Below are positions 8,218 to 16,614 of a DNA stretch of 64,000 bases, one piece after another (the stretch's first letter is position 1; each line of letters begins with the position of its first letter). A program made the position numbers and the translations under genes. Origin of the DNA: Bacillus sp. V5-8f. Its GTDB lineage: Bacteria > Bacillota > Bacilli > Bacillales > DSM-1321. The notes beneath the pieces are model-generated. The model was not told the origin of the DNA and did not search any database. It saw only the letters and a program-made list of their open reading frames with translations. Where the stretch lies: NCBI RefSeq assembly GCF_002863565.1, contig NZ_PGUW01000005.1, forward strand, positions 372,001-436,000. Direction: 5' to 3'.

Positions 8218-9705
8218 ATGGCAAATCTAACACTAGAAATCAGCGAAAAACTACAAAAATTTCTTCAAGGACCGAAAAAGCTCTATATTAACGGTCAGTT
8301 TGTCGAAAGCGCTTCAAGAAAAACTTTTGCTACACCGAACCCGGCAACTGGAGAGACCCTGGCTGAAGTATACGAAGCGGACCAGGCGGATATCGACTTA
8401 GCTGTAAAAGCGGCACGGAAGGCATTCGATGAAGGCCCTTGGTCTAAAATGGGAACAGCTGCAAGAAGCCGGTTAATGTACAAGCTGGCAGATCTAATGG
8501 AAGAAAATAAAACAGAACTAGCGCAATTGGAAACATTGGATAATGGAAAACCAATCAACGAGACAACCCATGCGGACATTCCGCTGGCTATTGAACATAT
8601 GAGATATTACGCCGGCTGGGCCACGAAAATCGTCGGCCAAACCATTCCGGTAAACGGCAATTATTTTAACTATACAAGGCATGAGGCTGTCGGTGTGGTC
8701 GGGCAGATCATCCCTTGGAACTTCCCTCTTCTCATGGCTATGTGGAAGCTGGGTGCTGCCCTGGCTACAGGCTGTACCGTAGTGTTGAAGCCTGCCGAGC
8801 AAACTCCGATGTCGGCTCTTTATCTGGCAGAATTAATTGAAGAAGCCGGTTTCCCAGAAGGGGTCATCAATATCGTTCCAGGGTTTGGTGAAACTGCAGG
8901 AGACGCTCTTGTGAACCACAAATTGGTCGACAAGATTGCCTTCACCGGATCCACTGAAGTAGGAAAGATGATCATGAGAAATGCTTCCAATTCATTAAAA
9001 AGGGTTACCCTTGAGCTTGGTGGAAAATCTCCGAACATCATCCTGCCTGATGCCGATTTAACAAGAGCGATCCCTGGCGCCCTTAACGGTGTCATGTTTA
9101 ATCAAGGGCAAGTATGCTGCGCTGGATCCCGTGTATTCATCCAAAAGAAGCATTATGATAATGTGGTGGCTGACATGGCATCCCATGCCAAAAATATTAG
9201 GCAGGGTGCCGGCCTAAGTCCAGAAACTCAAATCGGTCCTCTTGTTTCACAGGAACAGCAGGACCGAGTCCTCGGCTATATTGAAAAAGGAATGAACGAA
9301 GGCGCCGAAGTACTCGTTGGCGGCAGCAAGCCGCAGGACGAAGGATATTTCGTCTCGCCGACAATCTTTGCAGCCGTTAAGGACGAAATGACAATCGCAC
9401 GTGAAGAAATCTTTGGCCCTGTTATCGCTGCAATGCCGTTTGAAGACCTCGACGAAGTAATTAAACGTGCCAATGAAAGTGACTATGGCCTGGCTGCCGG
9501 GCTATGGACACGCGATATCTCCAATGCCCATTATGTCGCTAGTAAGCTTCGTGCTGGCACCGTCTGGGTAAACTGCTACAATGCCTTTGACGCAGCTTCC
9601 CCATTCGGAGGGTTTAAGTCCTCCGGCATCGGCCGTGAAATGGGTTCTTACGCACTAAATAACTATACAGAAGTAAAGAGCGTTTGGATTAATCTGGATA
9701 AATAA
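8218..9705 (+). CDS. dhaS: NAD(P)+-dependent aldehyde dehydrogenase DhaS
   Basis: A 495-residue class 1/2-type aldehyde dehydrogenase, the same length as Bacillus DhaS. It oxidises aldehydes to carboxylates with NAD(P)+ in the cytosol. Visible elements are IIPWNFP (about 164-170) at the coenzyme site, AFTGSTEVG (241-249) of the Rossmann fold, and LELGGKSPN with general base Glu266. [10 protein letters not shown] carries the catalytic cysteine (about Cys300). The ATG follows GAGGAGGTATTT at ideal spacing. It has a sigma-A promoter with a cre-like site and a strong terminator, so it is a single-gene unit probably subject to carbon catabolite control. The natural substrate is not evident. Confidence 0.9.
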   Translation: MANLTLEISEKLQKFLQGPKKLYINGQFVESASRKTFATPNPATGETLAEVYEADQADIDLAVKAARKAFDEGPWSKMGTAARSRLMYKLADLMEENKTELAQLETLDNGKPINETTHADIPLAIEHMRYYAGWATKIVGQTIPVNGNYFNYTRHEAVGVVGQIIPWNFPLLMAMWKLGAALATGCTVVLKPAEQTPMSALYLAELIEEAGFPEGVINIVPGFGETAGDALVNHKLVDKIAFTGSTEVGKMIMRNASNSLKRVTLELGGKSPNIILPDADLTRAIPGALNGVMFNQGQVCCAGSRVFIQKKHYDNVVADMASHAKNIRQGAGLSPETQIGPLVSQEQQDRVLGYIEKGMNEGAEVLVGGSKPQDEGYFVSPTIFAAVKDEMTIAREEIFGPVIAAMPFEDLDEVIKRANESDYGLAAGLWTRDISNAHYVASKLRAGTVWVNCYNAFDAASPFGGFKSSGIGREMGSYALNNYTEVKSVWINLDK

Positions 9706-9713
9706 TGGTTATA

Positions 9714-9745
9714 AGCCGGCTTTCTCAGGAGGGCCGGCTTTTTTG
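9714..9745 (+). terminator. Terminator of dhaS
   Basis: AGCCGGC (9714-9720) pairs with GCCGGCT (9733-9739), followed by TTTTTT. Confidence 0.9.
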
Positions 9746-9892
9746 ACTACCCGCTGCGTTTGGATAATTGTTAAGAAAAAACAGTCCCCCTACTACCTTA
9801 AATTGGTAAAAGTTGCGATTAATGTCATCAGTGAAATGATTGGCGAAACGCTAGATGGATCCCGACATTCTAAAAAAATAATTTCAAATTAG

Positions 9893-9917
9893 GGAGGGAA
9901 TCTTATGATATCCCTCC
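9893..9917. repeat. Small inverted repeat in the ampS upstream region
   Basis: GGAGGGA (9893-9899) is mirrored by TCCCTCC (9911-9917). The 9746-10040 gap holds nothing else I can name. It could be a weak minus-strand terminator or part of the ampS leader. Confidence 0.4.
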
Positions 9918-10040
9918 TTTGTAATTAAAATTAAGGCCTCCCCTGATTGTGTAACCTTCACAAGCAAGGTCAGAAAAGTTTCTTTTTTTAAAAACAATCG
10001 CTAAAATATTAATAAAGATTTTGGAAAAGGAGACGATGCT

Positions 10041-11273
10041 ATGATTAACTTTCAAACAAATTTGGATAAATACGCTGAGCTTGCCGTAAAGGTTGGGGTT
10101 AACATCCAAAAAGGTCAAACGCTTGTTGTTAATACTACCTTGGAAGGTGCTGGGCTTGTCCGGCTGATTGCCAAAAAAGCTTATGAAATCGGAGCACGCA
10201 ATGTAGTCGTAAATTGGTCGGACGATACTGTAAACCGGACAAAATTTGATCTGGCGCCAGAAGATGTGTTCCAGGAATATCCTGAACATCGCGCGAAGGA
10301 AACGATTGAGCTGGCTGAGAAGGGAGCAGCTTTTATATCTGTCATTTCATCCAGTCCCGACTTGCTGAAAGGGGTAAAGCCTGAGCGGATTGCAAACTCA
10401 CAAAAGGCCTCCGGTACAGCGCTAAAAAAATTCCGCCAATATATCCAATCTGACAAAGTCAGCTGGACAATCGTCGCGGTCCCTTCACAAGGATGGGCCG
10501 ACAAAGTATTCCCCGATGCCCCGCAAGAAGAAAGAATACATAAATTATGGGATGCAATTTTTAACGCGACTCGTGTGTATTCCGATGACCCGGTTGCAGC
10601 ATGGAAAAAACACGATGAGACACTACACGAGAAAGTTAATTATTTAAATAGCAAACATTATAAAAAACTCCATTACAAAGCACCAGGAACAGATTTAACA
10701 ATCGAACTTCCTGATAAGCACATTTGGGTCGGAGCGGGCAGTATCAATGAAAAAGGCCATGAATTCATGGCAAACATGCCAACTGAAGAAGTCTTTACGG
10801 TTCCTGTTAAAACTGGCGTTAACGGAACGGTTGCAAGCACAAAGCCTCTAAGCTATGCCGGGAATATTATTGATAATTTCTCTATTACCTTTGAAAATGG
10901 ACGAATTGTCGGCGTAAAGGCAGAAGAAGGAGAAGAAATCCTAAAACAATTGGTAGAAACGGATGAAGGTTCCCATTACCTAGGAGAGGTTGCGCTCGTT
11001 CCGTATAATTCACCAATTTCACAGTCAAATATTTTATTTTTCAACACATTATTTGATGAAAATGCTTCTAACCATCTCGCCATTGGCAGCGCTTATGCGT
11101 TTTGTATTGAAGGAGGCAAAAAAATGTCGGCGGAAGAGCTTGCAGAAAATGGATTGAACGAAAGCCTCACTCATGTTGACTTCATGATCGGTTCCCGTGT
11201 AATGGATATCGACGGAATTAAGGAAGACGGCAGTACGGACCCTATTTTCCGCAACGGGGATTGGGCGTTTTAA
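10041..11273 (+). CDS. ampS: M29-family aminopeptidase AmpS
   Basis: A 410-residue cytosolic metallo-aminopeptidase of family M29 (thermophilic aminopeptidase T/PepS/AmpS), the usual length. These enzymes use two metal ions to remove N-terminal residues from short peptides. The sequence has the family N-domain (MINFQTNLDKYAELAVKVG) and the C-terminal metal-site region. That region includes GSINEKGHEFMANMPTEE, SHYLGEVALVP, FFNTLFDENASNH and LTHVDFMIGS, which supply the conserved Glu, His and Asp ligands. The ATG follows AAAAGGAGACGATGCT. A perfect hairpin terminator follows the stop, so it is probably monocistronic. Confidence 0.9.
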   Translation: MINFQTNLDKYAELAVKVGVNIQKGQTLVVNTTLEGAGLVRLIAKKAYEIGARNVVVNWSDDTVNRTKFDLAPEDVFQEYPEHRAKETIELAEKGAAFISVISSSPDLLKGVKPERIANSQKASGTALKKFRQYIQSDKVSWTIVAVPSQGWADKVFPDAPQEERIHKLWDAIFNATRVYSDDPVAAWKKHDETLHEKVNYLNSKHYKKLHYKAPGTDLTIELPDKHIWVGAGSINEKGHEFMANMPTEEVFTVPVKTGVNGTVASTKPLSYAGNIIDNFSITFENGRIVGVKAEEGEEILKQLVETDEGSHYLGEVALVPYNSPISQSNILFFNTLFDENASNHLAIGSAYAFCIEGGKKMSAEELAENGLNESLTHVDFMIGSRVMDIDGIKEDGSTDPIFRNGDWAF

Positions 11274-11301
11274 TCAAGCAAGCTACCACAACTATTTATG
11301 G

Positions 11302-11332
11302 CCATGTGCAGTTGAATGCACATGGTTTTTTA
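11302..11332 (+). terminator. Terminator of ampS
   Basis: CCATGTGCA (11302-11310) pairs with TGCACATGG (11317-11325), followed by TTTTTTAT. Confidence 0.9.
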
Positions 11333-11340
11333 TCGTGTAG

Positions 11341-11622
11341 TTGTTTTTTTCCTACCACTCACGGTCCAGATCCCCGACCGATTTGGGAGACCTGCCCAAA
11401 CCTCTGGCCTTCTTACTGAATATACTAAAGGAAAAGCGTAAGAAACAGGTGATCGAATTGAGAAAGCTTAAGTTGAGATTATTAAACATGCGCGCGAGGA
11501 AGCTGGGCAATCGGAATAAATATAACCACAGTTACTGGGATCATTTTGGCGACGATTTATTCTATGACGACCGTTTGAAATATAAAAACGGAGTGAGGTA
11601 CCAATCTTATAAATGGAAATAA
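11341..11622 (+). CDS. Small basic hypothetical protein
   Basis: This open frame between two terminators has a lysine/arginine-rich middle (KEKRKKQVIELRKLKLRLL) and a Tyr/Asp/His-rich C-terminus (NHSYWDHFGDDLFYDD). I do not recognise it. The frame opens at TTG 11341 with no ribosome binding site, and its first ~38 residues look unlike protein. A more credible start is the TTG near 11458, preceded by CAGGTG, giving a product of about 54 residues. A perfect terminator at 11629-11659 directly after the stop supports a real transcript. It could also be a non-coding remnant. Confidence 0.4.
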   Translation: MFFSYHSRSRSPTDLGDLPKPLAFLLNILKEKRKKQVIELRKLKLRLLNMRARKLGNRNKYNHSYWDHFGDDLFYDDRLKYKNGVRYQSYKWK

Positions 11623-11628
11623 CACGTT

Positions 11629-11659
11629 ACAGCCTTGTGCCGACCCAAGGCTGTTTTTG
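11629..11659 (+). terminator. Terminator after the small hypothetical gene
   Basis: ACAGCCTTG (11629-11637) pairs with CAAGGCTGT (11646-11654), followed by a T-run. Confidence 0.85.
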
Positions 11660-11893
11660 TTTAGTAATAACCATGGGAAAATTTCCAGATACTTAGATTT
11701 TCTCCTTCATAAAGGAAATCTTCCTTACCTGTTGCTTAGAATATCGAGTAGAAATGAGCTCCCACCTCCCTCTCGCAATATAAGAAGCGCTTAATCAAAG
11801 GTGCCTCCTTTTTTATTTTGAAGCAGGACTTTTTAAAATGTCCCGGAAAAAGGATACACTATTATTATCTTTATTCTGAAAAGGAGTTTTACC

Positions 11894-12886
11894 ATGCAGC
11901 TAAGCGTACTCGACCAATCTCCTATTTCAAAGGGTTCCAATGCCCGCATCGCGTTGCAGCAAACATTGGAACTTGCCAAAGCGGCTGAACAGCTTGGGTA
12001 CACCCGTTTCTGGGTCGCTGAACACCATAATACGAATGGTTTGGCGAGCTCTTCCCCCGAGATTTTAATCTCCCATATTGCATCACATACCAAGCATATT
12101 CGTGTCGGTTCAGGCGGAGTGCTTCTTCCCCAATACAGCCCATATAAAGTAGCGGAAAACTTCCGCACCCTGGAAGCTCTTTTCCCTGGACGTATCGACC
12201 TTGGCATAGGCCGTTCACCCGGTGGTGCCGCCGATACACGCTTGGCACTCACAGATTCGATAAGAAAAAGCTTGAATGAATTTCCACGCCAGTTAAGGGA
12301 TTTAAAAGGTTTTTTATCTGATTCCCTGCCTGAAGGCCATCCATATGTAAATGTAAAAGCAGCCCCAGTAACGGAATCTCATCCTGATTTATGGCTTCTA
12401 GGCATTTCCCATCGCGGTGCGCGGATGGCAGCAGAAAACGGTATTTCCTTTACATATGGCCACTTTATTTCACCAGGAGAAGGACGCAGGGCTGCTGATG
12501 AATATATGTCAAAATTCCAGCCCTCCCCCATGCTTTCCGAGCCTAAAATGAATGTATGCATTTTCGTTGTATGTGCAGAAACACAGGAGCAAGCAGAGGA
12601 ATTAGCTTTAAGCCAGGATACTTGGCTGCTGAAGGTCGGGAAAAATGAAGATACCCAGGTTCCATCTATAGAGGAGGCAAAAAACACCTTTCTTATCGAA
12701 GAAGACAAACGAATCATCCGGAATAACCGCCGCAGGACGATTGTTGGAACTCCGGAAAAAGTAAAGGAAGAGCTAATGTTGCTGCAGGAAATTTATCAGA
12801 CGGATGAATTTATGGTGATAACCAATATCTATGACTTCCAAGCAAAACTGCGTTCATACCATCTGCTCGCCGAAACCATGCTATGA
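11894..12886 (+). CDS. LLM-class flavin-dependent oxidoreductase (YwcH/YceB-like)
   Basis: A 330-residue protein of the bacterial luciferase-like monooxygenase family, class MsnO8-type. The family signature is strong: LSVLDQSPISKG at the N-terminus, GYTRFWVAEHHNT (about 36-48), SSPEILISHIASHTKHIRVGSGGVLLP and LDLGIGRSPGG-type residues near 105. These proteins bind reduced FMN or F420-like flavin and act on unknown small substrates. Bacillus has several uncharacterised paralogues (YwcH, YceB, YvbT). The ATG follows AAAAGGAGTTTTACC. It appears to be a single gene, and its substrate cannot be told. Confidence 0.85.
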   Translation: MQLSVLDQSPISKGSNARIALQQTLELAKAAEQLGYTRFWVAEHHNTNGLASSSPEILISHIASHTKHIRVGSGGVLLPQYSPYKVAENFRTLEALFPGRIDLGIGRSPGGAADTRLALTDSIRKSLNEFPRQLRDLKGFLSDSLPEGHPYVNVKAAPVTESHPDLWLLGISHRGARMAAENGISFTYGHFISPGEGRRAADEYMSKFQPSPMLSEPKMNVCIFVVCAETQEQAEELALSQDTWLLKVGKNEDTQVPSIEEAKNTFLIEEDKRIIRNNRRRTIVGTPEKVKEELMLLQEIYQTDEFMVITNIYDFQAKLRSYHLLAETML

Positions 12887-13023
12887 TATAGAATTTTTCT
12901 TAATTTAGAAGCAAACTTTTATTGCTGATAGTGATGTTCAGATGGATTACATGTTGCTTTTAATGTTATAACTGCTATATGTTATTCAACTGCCCTACAT
13001 AAAAAATGTAATTGTATGTGAAA

Positions 13024-13067
13024 GGTAACAAAAAAAAGAAAGAAAATTGTTCTTTTTTGTTGTTACC
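13024..13067. repeat. A-rich inverted repeat between two genes
   Basis: GGTAACAAAAAAAAGAA and its near-complement ending TTGTTGTTACC form an AT-rich stem of about 17 bp with one mismatch. It may end the upstream LLM transcript, but there is no T-run after it. Apart from this and the palindrome at 13104-13121, the 12887-13182 gap looks empty. Confidence 0.4.
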
Positions 13068-13103
13068 ATTATAAAATTCGGTTTGACCTGGAATGCGTTT
13101 CAT

Positions 13104-13121
13104 ACTTTACAATCGTAAAGT
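13104..13121 (+). promoter_or_regulatory. Palindromic operator-like site before the HAD phosphatase
   Basis: ACTTTAC-AATC-GTAAAGT is a perfect 7-bp inverted repeat. It sits 17 nt downstream of a TTGACC (13083-13088) that could be a -35, so the palindrome covers the expected -10. This is a repressor-like position, but the regulator is unknown. Confidence 0.4.
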
Positions 13122-13182
13122 GGATTTGTATGTTACATCTTACAAGATTTTATCAGATCATTATTAGAAAGCAGGAACGAGA

Positions 13183-13962
13183 ATGACAAAACAAAGCGTT
13201 ATATTCTTTGATATTGATGGTACCTTGCTAAATCACGATAAAGAATTGCCTCTTTCAACTAAGGAAGCAATTTTTACATTAAAGGAAAAAGGGCATGTAG
13301 TGGCAATTGCGACAGGACGAGCACCTTTTTTATTCGAGAATTTACGCAGAGAATTAGAAATAGATACCTTTGTTAGTTACAACGGACAATATGTTGTTTT
13401 AAATGGCGAAGTGTTATATACAAACCCGTTAAATATTGAGTCGCTTGAAAAACTGACAGAAGCAGCACTTCAGAATAACCATCCTGTTGTGTTTATGGAC
13501 CATGAAGAATGGACGGCGAATGTACCAGAACATGACTACATTACAGAAAGCATTCACACATTGAAAGTTGAGCGTTTTCCTATACATGACCCGCATTATT
13601 ACAAAGGACGCAAACTATATCAAAGTCTCCTGTTCTGTCCAGAAGGAGAAGAGAAACAGTATGAACAGGCGTTCCCAGACTTTGATTTTGTAAGATGGCA
13701 TCCTGTATCTGTGGATGTACTTCCACAAGGCGGGTCAAAAGCCAAAGGAATTGAAAAAATCGTGGAGAAATTAGGTTTTACTCCTGAACAGCAATATGCT
13801 TTTGGTGATGGGCTGAATGATATGGAGATGCTCTCTAGCGTAAAAAATAGTGTCGCAATGGGAAATGCAGAAGAAAAAGTAAAAGCAGTGGCAAAGTATG
13901 TTACAAAGTCTGTCCAAGATGACGGAATCCTTCATGGTCTTAAAATGGTTGGCCTATTATAG
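13183..13962 (+). CDS. HAD-IIB (Cof-like) sugar phosphatase
   Basis: A 259-residue haloacid-dehalogenase phosphatase of the Cof/IIB subfamily, resembling Bacillus YkrA. All four HAD motifs are visible: FFDIDGTLL with nucleophile Asp10 and acid Asp12, AIATGR (motif II Thr), the lysine in GGSKAKGI (motif III), and FGDGLNDMEML (motif IV Mg2+ ligands). The cap of about 100 residues lies between motifs II and III. Such enzymes dephosphorylate sugar phosphates or FMN-like metabolites in the cytosol. The ATG follows AGCAGGAACGAGA. A perfect palindrome lies over the presumed promoter, and a strong bidirectional terminator follows. Confidence 0.88.
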   Translation: MTKQSVIFFDIDGTLLNHDKELPLSTKEAIFTLKEKGHVVAIATGRAPFLFENLRRELEIDTFVSYNGQYVVLNGEVLYTNPLNIESLEKLTEAALQNNHPVVFMDHEEWTANVPEHDYITESIHTLKVERFPIHDPHYYKGRKLYQSLLFCPEGEEKQYEQAFPDFDFVRWHPVSVDVLPQGGSKAKGIEKIVEKLGFTPEQQYAFGDGLNDMEMLSSVKNSVAMGNAEEKVKAVAKYVTKSVQDDGILHGLKMVGLL

Positions 13963-13974
13963 AAGCATTTCAAA

Positions 13975-14010
13975 AAAAGGCAAATTTCCTTAGCTGGAAA
14001 TTTGCCTTTT
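13975..14010. terminator. Bidirectional terminator
   Basis: A perfect 15-bp stem (13975-13989 with 13996-14010) has A/T tracts on both sides. It serves the HAD gene from the left and the DUF2653 operon from the right. Confidence 0.9.
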
Positions 14011-14016
14011 CTAACG

Positions 14017-14310
14017 TTATTTGCCTTTAATATGGGCAATAATCCCTTCTTCTTCATCGAGCACAAGCTCAATTCCGGAATACGGATTCATATGGAGCAC
14101 CTGGTCAAGCCATCCGCGAAGGGCTTCAATCAGGTTTTGGGTGATTAACACCTGTTTTCGATCGCCGACATATACCTCCGCTGAAAATCCGTAATCATCG
14201 TCGTACATTAATTCAACTTCGACTTCCTGAGGCTTGATTTGCCTTTTTTCTGCGATATAGATACAAACCGCATTAATGATATCCTGTTCTGGAATGATTA
14301 ACGTCTCCAT
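14017..14310 (-). CDS. DUF2653 family protein (YxcD-like)
   Basis: A 97-residue acidic protein resembling Bacillus YxcD (DUF2653). It has no signal peptide or membrane segment and no catalytic motif I can point to. Features include the N-terminal helix with CIYIAEKRQIKP, a Tyr/Asp-rich strand (MYDDDYGFSAEVYV) and a C-terminal IELVLDEEEGIIAHIKGK. The ATG at 14310 lies inside the end of the upstream gene (13-nt overlap), so the two are translationally coupled and co-transcribed. The function is unknown. The pairing with a small secreted/membrane protein suggests an envelope role, which is inference. Confidence 0.75.
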   Translation of the reverse strand: METLIIPEQDIINAVCIYIAEKRQIKPQEVEVELMYDDDYGFSAEVYVGDRKQVLITQNLIEALRGWLDQVLHMNPYSGIELVLDEEEGIIAHIKGK

Positions 14311-14732
14311 TGGTTATCATCCTGGCGTCTCCGATTATTTCTCAGCATTCTAAATACTGCGCGGATGATAGCGATAAGCGCAATAATGGCGATTAAGTTA
14401 ACTAAAAATCCGATAATAGCACCAAAAGCCCCCAAGTTTCCTAACATGCCGCCAAGCAGGAACCCTGCCAACCCTCCAAATAGCATGCCGCGCATGAAGC
14501 CGCCTCTTTTTTGAACTGACCGGGTAAAGTTATTATTAGGACGGTTTACATTATTATTCTGTCTGTTTTGAAAATTACTTGATGGGTTATTGTTGTTATA
14601 CCCTCGCTTGCCCGATTTGTAGGATTTCGCGCTAGCCACTTGATCATGGCCGCTGTTGTAAACAACGCTGCCTACAGGTGTAAAAGCAAGTGAAAACATT
14701 AAAACTGCTGCAGTGAGTATCTTTTTTACCAT
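14298..14732 (-). CDS. Exported/membrane Asn-rich and Gly-rich small protein
   Basis: A 144-residue protein. The ATG at 14732 (VKKIL...) follows TTGGAGGACAATACT and starts a signal peptide (about residues 1-35, ending near ASAKS). Next comes a low-complexity Asn/Arg-rich segment (YNNNNPSSNFQNRQNNN, about 42-65). A glycine-rich hydrophobic stretch (GMLFGGLAGFLLGGMLG) and a second hydrophobic helix (LVNLIAIIALIAIIRAV) follow, and the tail is basic. It looks like a membrane protein with a low-complexity extracytoplasmic linker. I do not recognise a named family. It overlaps the DUF2653 gene and forms one operon with it. Confidence 0.75.
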   Translation of the reverse strand: MVKKILTAAVLMFSLAFTPVGSVVYNSGHDQVASAKSYKSGKRGYNNNNPSSNFQNRQNNNVNRPNNNFTRSVQKRGGFMRGMLFGGLAGFLLGGMLGNLGAFGAIIGFLVNLIAIIALIAIIRAVFRMLRNNRRRQDDNQWRR

Positions 14733-14974
14733 AGTATTGTCCTCCAATTTTTTGTGATATACGTTGGTGATTTTTTCGGCACTATTCTTTTATCGGCAAT
14801 AGTATATACGGGCTAGGTGCAAAAAAGTTTCACTTTTTTTCATTTTTTATATTCTTTTATGCCATTATTTTTTCCTATTAAAGGGTTGTTTAAACAGGTA
14901 AATGTCAGAAAAAATTAATAGATTGCTATTAATTAGGAAAAAGGCAGGGAAACCCCCGCCTGCATTTGAAACTA

Positions 14975-16243
14975 TTATTCTAAGATCCTTACAACACGGC
15001 CGTTAAACTTCTTTGCATAGTAGCCGCTTGACATGTTTGCAATGGCGATTCCGGTTGAGCTTTGGGATCCGATGAATTTACCGCCACCGAGATAGATGCC
15101 TACATGGCCATCTTTTTTATACGTATTGAAGAATACCAGATCACCAGGAAGGGCTTGGCTAAGTGTAATCTGGCGTCCAGCATGCTTTTGAATATCCGTA
15201 TGAGCTCCTAACTTGATTCCTGCCTGGGCAAAGGCCCAAGAAGTGAACGCCGAGCAATCGAATCGTCCGTTTGCAATATCGGATGCTGTCCTGCCGCCTC
15301 CGAATACATACACAGAGTTTCCGATATATTTATTGCCGGCATTGACAACAATTGACCTGGCTCCGGAACCTTTATACGAAACGCCAGGCGAATTGTTGTT
15401 CGAGCCTGTGGAAGCAATCGACCGCAGCTTAGCGGCACGTTCCTCAGCTGCCTTAATCGCAGCCTGTCGCTTGGCTTCAAGCTGCATCTCCTCTTGAAGC
15501 TTTGTTTGCTGAGCAGCAAGTACGGTATCCTTCTTCTGGAGGTTCGCCTTCAAAGCAAGCGCAAGCTTTTGTTTTTCATTCAGCTCACTCTTCACCAATT
15601 TCGCCTGATTTTCCTGCTCTTTAATCTGGGCCATCATTCCTTCAAGCTCCAGCTTATAATCAGTTAGGTCGGTAAGCTTTTGCTCAACGTCGGATTTCTT
15701 TGCTTCCAATTCTGATTTGTCGGCTTCATGCTGCTGAATGATTTCACGGTCCGCTTCAACAATTGTTGCAACAGCACCTACACGGTCGATAAAATCCCGG
15801 AAGCTTGTGGAACCGAGCAGCACTTCAAGATAGTTGACATCTCCACCGGTTTCCTGGAATGAAAGCGCCCTTTCTTTCAGGATTTCGTTACGCCTTTCGA
15901 TTCTATCTTCCAATTCTGCAACTTGCACCTTAAGTGTGTCTATATCAGTTTTTGTATCAGAAATTTTTTCTTTTGTTTCTGTTATTTTACTAGTATTATC
16001 CTTGATTGCTGTTTCAATTCGTTTAATTTGGATGTTCAGCTGGTCCTGCTTTTGCTTCAGAAATGTGATTTCTTGATTTGCATTCTCAATCTTGCCCTTA
16101 ATTTCTGAACGGTCGTTTGCAACTTTATTCTGCTGGTCTTTTATTTCATTGATCGGTGCAGCTTTAGCTGCCGGAATGGTGAATACGCTGCCAGTTCCAA
16201 GTAATATGGCAGTTTGTAACGCGATTAACCTTCTTTTCAACAC
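14975..16243 (-). CDS. cwlO: NlpC/P60 D,L-endopeptidase with coiled coil (CwlO-like)
   Basis: A secreted peptidoglycan hydrolase of about 422 residues with the CwlO layout. A signal peptide (LIALQTAILLGTGSVFTIPAAKA) is followed by a long coiled coil (about 40-280). The coiled coil contains RRNEILKERALSFQETGGDVNYLEVLLGSTSF-like segments typical of CwlO, where FtsEX controls activity. A short linker and a C-terminal NlpC/P60 domain complete the protein. The catalytic Cys is in FDCSAFTSWAF (about 330) and the His in DGHVGIYLGG (about 380). It cleaves the D-Glu-mDAP bond during cell elongation. The frame is open to a TTG at 16270. I chose GTG 16243 because GGGG lies 7 nt upstream, and TTG 16240 is also possible. 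A WalR box lies upstream. Confidence 0.85.
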   Translation of the reverse strand: MLKRRLIALQTAILLGTGSVFTIPAAKAAPINEIKDQQNKVANDRSEIKGKIENANQEITFLKQKQDQLNIQIKRIETAIKDNTSKITETKEKISDTKTDIDTLKVQVAELEDRIERRNEILKERALSFQETGGDVNYLEVLLGSTSFRDFIDRVGAVATIVEADREIIQQHEADKSELEAKKSDVEQKLTDLTDYKLELEGMMAQIKEQENQAKLVKSELNEKQKLALALKANLQKKDTVLAAQQTKLQEEMQLEAKRQAAIKAAEERAAKLRSIASTGSNNNSPGVSYKGSGARSIVVNAGNKYIGNSVYVFGGGRTASDIANGRFDCSAFTSWAFAQAGIKLGAHTDIQKHAGRQITLSQALPGDLVFFNTYKKDGHVGIYLGGGKFIGSQSSTGIAIANMSSGYYAKKFNGRVVRILE

Positions 16244-16467
16244 TCTCGTTCCCCGCTTTCTCCAGGCCAAACTCTGTATCTATATGTTAAAGGAGTAGTC
16301 ATTTTCTAGATTATACAGCAGTTCGACACGTAATCATTTGCTTTTAGTTTTGCACTGTTCATTCTGCCTGTGAATATGTATCTACGAAACAGGCAGCGAA
16401 ATTCTCAGAATGCTGTCAATTTCTGTTGAAACTAGTTAATATCTACTAAGTTATTTAGGCTGAAATT

Positions 16468-16522
16468 AGTATATCATCAATCATTGGCAAAATTGTAATA
16501 GAACCATTACATTTATGTTACA
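16468..16522 (-). promoter_or_regulatory. WalR box and -10 for the cwlO-like gene
   Basis: On the minus strand TGTAAC-ATAAA-TGTAAT (16506-16522) is a perfect WalR direct repeat (TGTWAH-N5-TGTWAH). It is followed 32 nt later by a TATACT -10 (16468-16473). The box is centred near -53, as in WalR-activated autolysin genes. The untranslated leader would be about 220 nt. Confidence 0.7.
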
Positions 16523-16614
16523 AGAATTACAATCCGATACAAAATTCCGTTTTTAATCTCTTTAAAAGAAAGGCTAGCCCTGTATAGATCAGCCTAACCA
16601 GTTTTAACATGAAT

